From positions 1 to 64,000 of the forward strand of contig JALSJF010000068.1 in NCBI GenBank assembly GCA_026989505.1: DNA of 64,000 nucleotides, given 5' to 3'. Below, in pieces: positions 63,336 to 64,000 of this stretch (position 1 is the stretch's first letter; each line of letters opens with the position of its first letter). The stretch comes from Cyclobacteriaceae bacterium. GTDB taxonomy: Bacteria > Bacteroidota > Bacteroidia > Cytophagales > Cyclobacteriaceae. The position numbers were made by a program, and so were the translations under genes. Under the pieces are notes generated by a model. It did no database searches and was not told where the DNA came from. It saw only the letters and a program-made list of their open reading frames with translations.

Positions 63336-63353
63336 TTCTGCCAAAGCCAAGCC

Positions 63354-63812
63354 CTACCCCAACCGTTTAAAGCCGATGGTGCTGCCCCCGCAGTAGGCTT
63401 TTGATTTCTCGAAGGTGTAGGTGATATAGTAGATGCCCGTGGCCGGGCAGGGGTAAGAAATGGCCTTAACAATTTTGCCATTTACCAGGTTGCTGGCTAC
63501 CTTATTGCGGTATTTGTCGTACAGGGTTACCACCACGCCATCGGGCGAGCTGCCGTCACCGCAGACATTTACCAGGTATTTGGTGCCTTTGGTAAACACA
63601 TACGAATACTCAATTTTGGTTTTAGTGCCGCCTTTGCCGTCCACCGCAAAACTTTTGATCAGCGTGTAGCCGGAGTCGGGGCTGGGGGTGCAGCCGGCTG
63701 CCTTGCTGGCCGCATCACACTGGGCCAGTACGCTGCCGGTAGCAAAACCAAAAAACGCCACTAAAAATACAAAGCCTTTCATCTTCCTCAAGTTCACTAT
63801 CCTGTTGTTCAT
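63354..63812 (-). CDS. Small secreted protein of unknown function, cysteine-containing
   Basis: From the ATG at 63812 it has 152 residues (MNNRIVNLRKMKGFVFLVAFF...); a start at 63782 (MKGFVFLVAFFGFATGSVLA) gives a cleaner signal peptide. The mature protein has cysteines in pairs (AQCDAASKAAGCTP and later VNVCGDG, YPCPATG, AYCGGS) and beta-type segments such as TKIEYSYVFTKGTKYLVNV and GIYYITYTF. The arrangement suggests a small disulfide-stabilised beta domain. I recognise no family. It lies 13 bp downstream of another gene on the same strand and may be co-transcribed with it. Confidence 0.7.
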   Translation of the reverse strand: MNNRIVNLRKMKGFVFLVAFFGFATGSVLAQCDAASKAAGCTPSPDSGYTLIKSFAVDGKGGTKTKIEYSYVFTKGTKYLVNVCGDGSSPDGVVVTLYDKYRNKVASNLVNGKIVKAISYPCPATGIYYITYTFEKSKAYCGGSTIGFKRLG

Positions 63813-63825
63813 TGTTTGCAATTAA

Positions 63826-64000
63826 TCAACTAATAATTTTATTCCTAACTTCTTCAACTGCCGCAGCAATTTTGTTTATGTCTTCATCGGTAATGTGCAC
63901 CTCGCTGGTGCTGTTGCTGGTTATTTCCAGCACGCCATCCACTACTTTCGAGGTGGATTCTTCGTATTTATAGGTGATATTAACATTTTCGTAAGCTTTT
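63826..64000 (-). CDS. C-terminal fragment of an unidentified protein (truncated by window edge)
   Basis: Read on the minus strand from base 63999, an open frame of 57 codons ends with TGA at 63826-63828. It encodes KAYENVNITYKYEESTSKVV followed by a polar strand rich in Ser and Thr and a final helix DEDINKIAAAVEEVRNKIIS. Nothing can be said of function. The close spacing to the next gene suggests one transcript. Confidence 0.55.
   Translation of the reverse strand, partial: KAYENVNITYKYEESTSKVVDGVLEITSNSTSEVHITDEDINKIAAAVEEVRNKIIS

Overview
The window looks like a chromosomal segment of a Bacteroidota bacterium, most likely of the Cytophagales type. It carries the type IX secretion translocon gene sprA, two proteins ending in T9SS sorting domains, an Oar-like TonB receptor, the Bacteroidota-only families DUF4837 and DUF4292, and several promoters of the Bacteroidota form TTTG / TAnnTTTG. 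The order (Cytophagales) is an inference; the phylum is well supported. I see no tRNA, rRNA, CRISPR array, phage or intact insertion sequence.

Positions 1-7,600 hold an aerobic CO-dehydrogenase-like (form II, AYRGAGR active-site loop) molybdenum hydroxylase locus: the end of a CoxE-like VWA protein, a NifS-like cysteine desulfurase, an XdhC/CoxF-type maturation factor on the opposite strand, CoxG, and structural subunits in the order S-L-M. The desulfurase and XdhC would be expected to sulfurate and load the Mo cofactor. The 620 bp between coxE and the desulfurase is packed with repeats. Positions 7,670-15,500 hold dgt, an RND/MMPL transporter, ileS (with an altered HIGH motif) and lspA. Positions 15,870-22,130 hold an Oar-like receptor, two TonB proteins, VanZ-like and gcvH genes.

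Positions 22,276-32,333 form a malic enzyme-ruvA-sprA unit. Positions 32,470-41,990 are a long minus-strand run of envelope genes (DUF4837 lipoprotein, LysM transglycosylase, TatA, EnvC-like factor, DUF4292 lipoprotein, TPR protein, dUTPase, flippase) followed by enoyl-CoA hydratase. Then come a T9SS cargo protein, the divergent threonine catabolism pair tdh/kbl, an unusual histidine-rich membrane protein, a tiny T9SS-domain protein and the NAD(P)HX repair enzyme.

Positions 49,057-57,067 are a surface-glycan island with six glycosyltransferase-type proteins (one a tandem GT2 fusion) and two methyltransferases. The window ends with ahcY, an ion channel with a zinc-ribbon tail, a penicillin acylase family protein, sucD and small secreted proteins.

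The most unusual non-coding signal is a dispersed intergenic element of about 155 bp (copies at 691-844 and 19,481-19,632, a decayed copy at 19,181-19,292) that folds into serial hairpins whose stems change on both sides between copies. The most unusual coding signal is the GIHH version of the HIGH motif in isoleucyl-tRNA synthetase, a signature I recall from strongly mupirocin-resistant type 2 enzymes.
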